From: Allomesorhizobium camelthorni
GTDB taxonomy: Bacteria; Pseudomonadota; Alphaproteobacteria; Rhizobiales; Rhizobiaceae
DNA: 64,000 nt
Direction: 5' to 3'
NCBI RefSeq assembly: GCF_011045125.1
Contig: NZ_JAAKZF010000015.1
Coordinates: 1-64,000, forward strand
How positions within the stretch are numbered: position 1 is the first letter of the stretch; each line of letters begins with the position of its first letter. The position numbers and the translations under genes were made by a program. Positions 62,494 through 64,000 of the stretch are shown here, piece by piece. The notes under the pieces are model-generated. The model ran no database searches and was not told where the DNA came from. It saw only the letters and a list, made by a program, of their open reading frames with translations.

Positions 62494-63099
62494 ATGAAGT
62501 CGAACAAACCCAGCTATTTCGATGACAACGACTTCGACATCGACATCGATGCTGATATCGACCAGGACTTCGACCAATATCAGGATCAGGACATAAAGAC
62601 CAATACCAAGCAGGACTCGGGCGTTAAGATCGACAACGACAATAAGAGCAAGGTCGACAACGACACCGATCAAGACGCCAAGACGGACAATGACGCCAAG
62701 GCCGACTCCGACAGCGACGCCGATGCCAAGACCCATAACAAGTCCAGGGCCGACTCCGACAGCGACGCCGATGCCAAGACCCACAGCAAGGCCTACGCGG
62801 AAGGGGGCGACAAGGGCAAGGCCGAGGCGAAGTCCGACGGCGATTCCGACGCGCGGTCCAGGTCCAAGGCCGACTCGGACGCAGACGGCGATGCTGACGC
62901 GTGGTCCAAGTCACGTGCTGACGCGGACGCCGACGGCAATGCCAAGAACGACAATGACACTGATATCGACGTCGATCAGGACAACAAGAACGATGTCGAG
63001 GTCTACCAGGACCAGGACGTAAAGGTCTACGCCGATCAGGATCAGTACGGCAAGCAAGACGCGAACATTGATATCGACTTCGATTTCGATTTCGCCTGA
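62494..63099 (+). CDS. Asp-rich repeat protein, candidate type I secretion substrate
   Basis: A 201 aa protein with aspartate at about every second or third position, plus lysine, asparagine, alanine and glutamine. The N-terminus (SKNKPSYFDDNDFDIDIDAD-like) and the C-terminus (ANIDIDFDFDFA) are aromatic-acidic; the middle contains near-identical 16-residue units (ADSDSDADAKTH with a variable end) at 62701 and 62749. The final FDFDFA resembles hydrophobic/acidic C-terminal signals of type I substrates. No cysteine. The start at 62494 has GGGAGGG upstream. The gene lies immediately before the ABC exporter and is similar in character to the preceding acidic protein. Its family is unknown to me; calcium binding is plausible but not shown. 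Confidence 0.75.
   Translation: MKSNKPSYFDDNDFDIDIDADIDQDFDQYQDQDIKTNTKQDSGVKIDNDNKSKVDNDTDQDAKTDNDAKADSDSDADAKTHNKSRADSDSDADAKTHSKAYAEGGDKGKAEAKSDGDSDARSRSKADSDADGDADAWSKSRADADADGNAKNDNDTDIDVDQDNKNDVEVYQDQDVKVYADQDQYGKQDANIDIDFDFDFA
62701..62784 (+). repeat. tandem 48-base repeat inside the Asp-rich gene
   Basis: Two copies of GCCGACTCCGACAGCGACGC and the following 16 bases, starting at 62701 and 62749, give two 16-residue protein units. DNA identity is almost complete, so the duplication is recent. Confidence 0.75.
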
Positions 63100-63117
63100 G
63101 CGTTCTTCCTGAGCAAC

Positions 63118-63142
63118 GGCGCCCGGATTCTATCCGGGCGCC
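63118..63142 (+). terminator. strong hairpin between the Asp-rich protein and ABC exporter genes
   Basis: Perfect stem GGCGCCCGGAT / ATCCGGGCGCC with loop TCT. There is no T tract behind it, so it may attenuate transcription or protect the substrate message rather than terminate fully. Confidence 0.6.
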
Positions 63143-63357
63143 TGCCGGGGCGCCGAAACGGCCCAAGTTGTCAAGGTTTCGACTTCGCCGTTGGGGCTCC
63201 CATGCACCGCTGCGACGTCCTCATGGAGACATTGGCCATGGCTCCCTTCCCATTGAATCTCCTCGGAAGAAATGGATCGCGGCGCAACGGCCAATTTCTG
63301 CACGGTGCGCTGGTCCCGGTGCTCGTGCGCAGTATTGTGGGGGAGATGCCGCCGATG

Positions 63358-64000
63358 TCTGTTGCCTGGGTGAAGGGCCGCGCAAAAAGGGGAATCCAGC
63401 GCGCTTCCGATTTCTGCAGAGGGCTGCCATTCCCGGCGTTCGCAGGGGGTTACGCTGCGGGCTGTTCCGAGAGAGCATACGATTTCTACAGATATGCTGT
63501 CGACATCGGACGGCACAAGTCGCGTCGTCCGTTCTCCTGGATGCGGGCCGTGGCGACAATAGGGATTGCAGGCGCATCCGGCCTCAGAAATGCTTGGCGT
63601 TCTGCGGTTACAGAGCTTCAAGACGGGGAAAAAAAGCGGCCGGCCCTGCATTTTGCGGCCAAGGCCGCTGGACGGACCGAGGTGGAGCAGGCGTTCAGTC
63701 TCTGCAAGGCCTCGCTGGTCATGATTTTCTTTCTCAGCTTCTTTGTGAACCTGCTGGCTTTGACGGTCCCGCTGTATCTCTTGCAGGTCTACGATCATGT
63801 CCTTTCAAGCCGCAGCCTCGATACGTTGGTGATGCTGACGTCGATCGTGATCGTGGCGCTGGCGGTCCACTCAACCCTCGAGGCGTTGCGCCGCGCGATG
63901 CTTGCGCGGATCGGCGGCTGGCTGGACGACCGCCTCCAGGCGCCAGTGCTTGTCGCGGCCGTGCACTCAGCCTTGCGCAACGACCCGTCTGCGGCGGCAC
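63358..64000 (+). CDS. type I secretion ABC transporter (PrtD-like), partial
   Basis: The 5' part of an ABC exporter that runs off the window. After a positively charged N-terminal region of about 120 residues come two hydrophobic segments (LVMIFFLSFFVNLLALTVPL and TLVMLTSIVIVALAVH) with YLLQVYDHVLSSRSLDTL between them, and then EALRRAMLARIGGWLDDRL; this is the signature of the PrtD/type I permease-ATPase membrane domain. The start is not certain: GTG/ATG candidates exist from 63202; ATG 63358 is preferred because GGGGGAG lies about 9 bases upstream. It is in the same frame as the Asp-rich protein but separated by a stop and a hairpin. It probably exports the two acidic proteins through the TolC-like channel; a membrane-fusion protein should follow. 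Confidence 0.8.

Noticed and set aside
1-64000. CRISPR array
   Set aside because: No regularly spaced direct repeats of 24-40 bases with unique spacers are visible; the repeats found are palindromic or internal to one gene.

Overview
The window looks like a chromosomal segment of a high-GC alphaproteobacterium of the order Hyphomicrobiales, probably Mesorhizobium or a close Phyllobacteriaceae relative. The signs are an ALA-synthase hemA, a double-length dCTP deaminase, metZ behind a SAM-II riboswitch, DUF768-type small proteins, and many palindromic intergenic repeats of the rhizobial kind. Assignments come from reading motifs by eye; no database search was run.

Left part (1-28.6 kb): accessory DNA with signs of a decaying genomic island. 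It holds small unknowns, an MscS channel, a transglutaminase-like protein overlapped by a DUF763 protein, a DUF892 stress protein and a tandem pair of DUF768-like proteins. Next is a minus-strand operon (13973 to 6903) encoding a class III cyclase/ATPase/TPR regulator, a YcaO enzyme (frameshifted near its end), TfuA, a zinc metalloprotease and an unknown protein. This resembles a RiPP or protein-thioamidation locus with no recognised precursor. From 16.9 to 28.4 kb there is a polyamine-type ABC importer with a nucleobase amidohydrolase, an M20 peptidase (frameshifted), an adenine-deaminase-like enzyme, a nucleoside hydrolase, an M20D amidohydrolase and a phosphoribosyltransferase, which together suggest purine (nucleoside) scavenging. 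The segment ends at 28634 in the 3' part of a tRNA-Gly(CCC)-like gene, a likely attachment-site remnant, followed at once by an IS481-type element (28652-29933).

Middle part (30-38 kb): a tightly coupled minus-strand operon for a molybdenum hydroxylase (FAD, 2Fe-2S and a molybdopterin subunit split over two genes) with EthD, MoxR-type ATPase, VWA and amidohydrolase proteins, divergent from a GntR/FCD regulator.

Right part (37.8-58 kb): mostly housekeeping. It carries dcd, metZ, a MATE exporter, pyrD, a DUF952 protein, a LuxR-type response regulator, threonine dehydratase, a symporter-fused hybrid histidine kinase, mscL, an aminotransferase, a DUF4160/DUF2442 pair, hemA, galE and an unusual racemase/arginase-like fusion.

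Far right (58-64 kb): a type I secretion locus with a TolC-type outer membrane protein, two strongly acidic Asp-periodic proteins that look like secretion substrates, and the start of a PrtD-type ABC exporter that runs off the window. Thus the window opens with a degrading island, crosses an IS at its border, and continues into the chromosomal backbone with a second specialised locus at its end.
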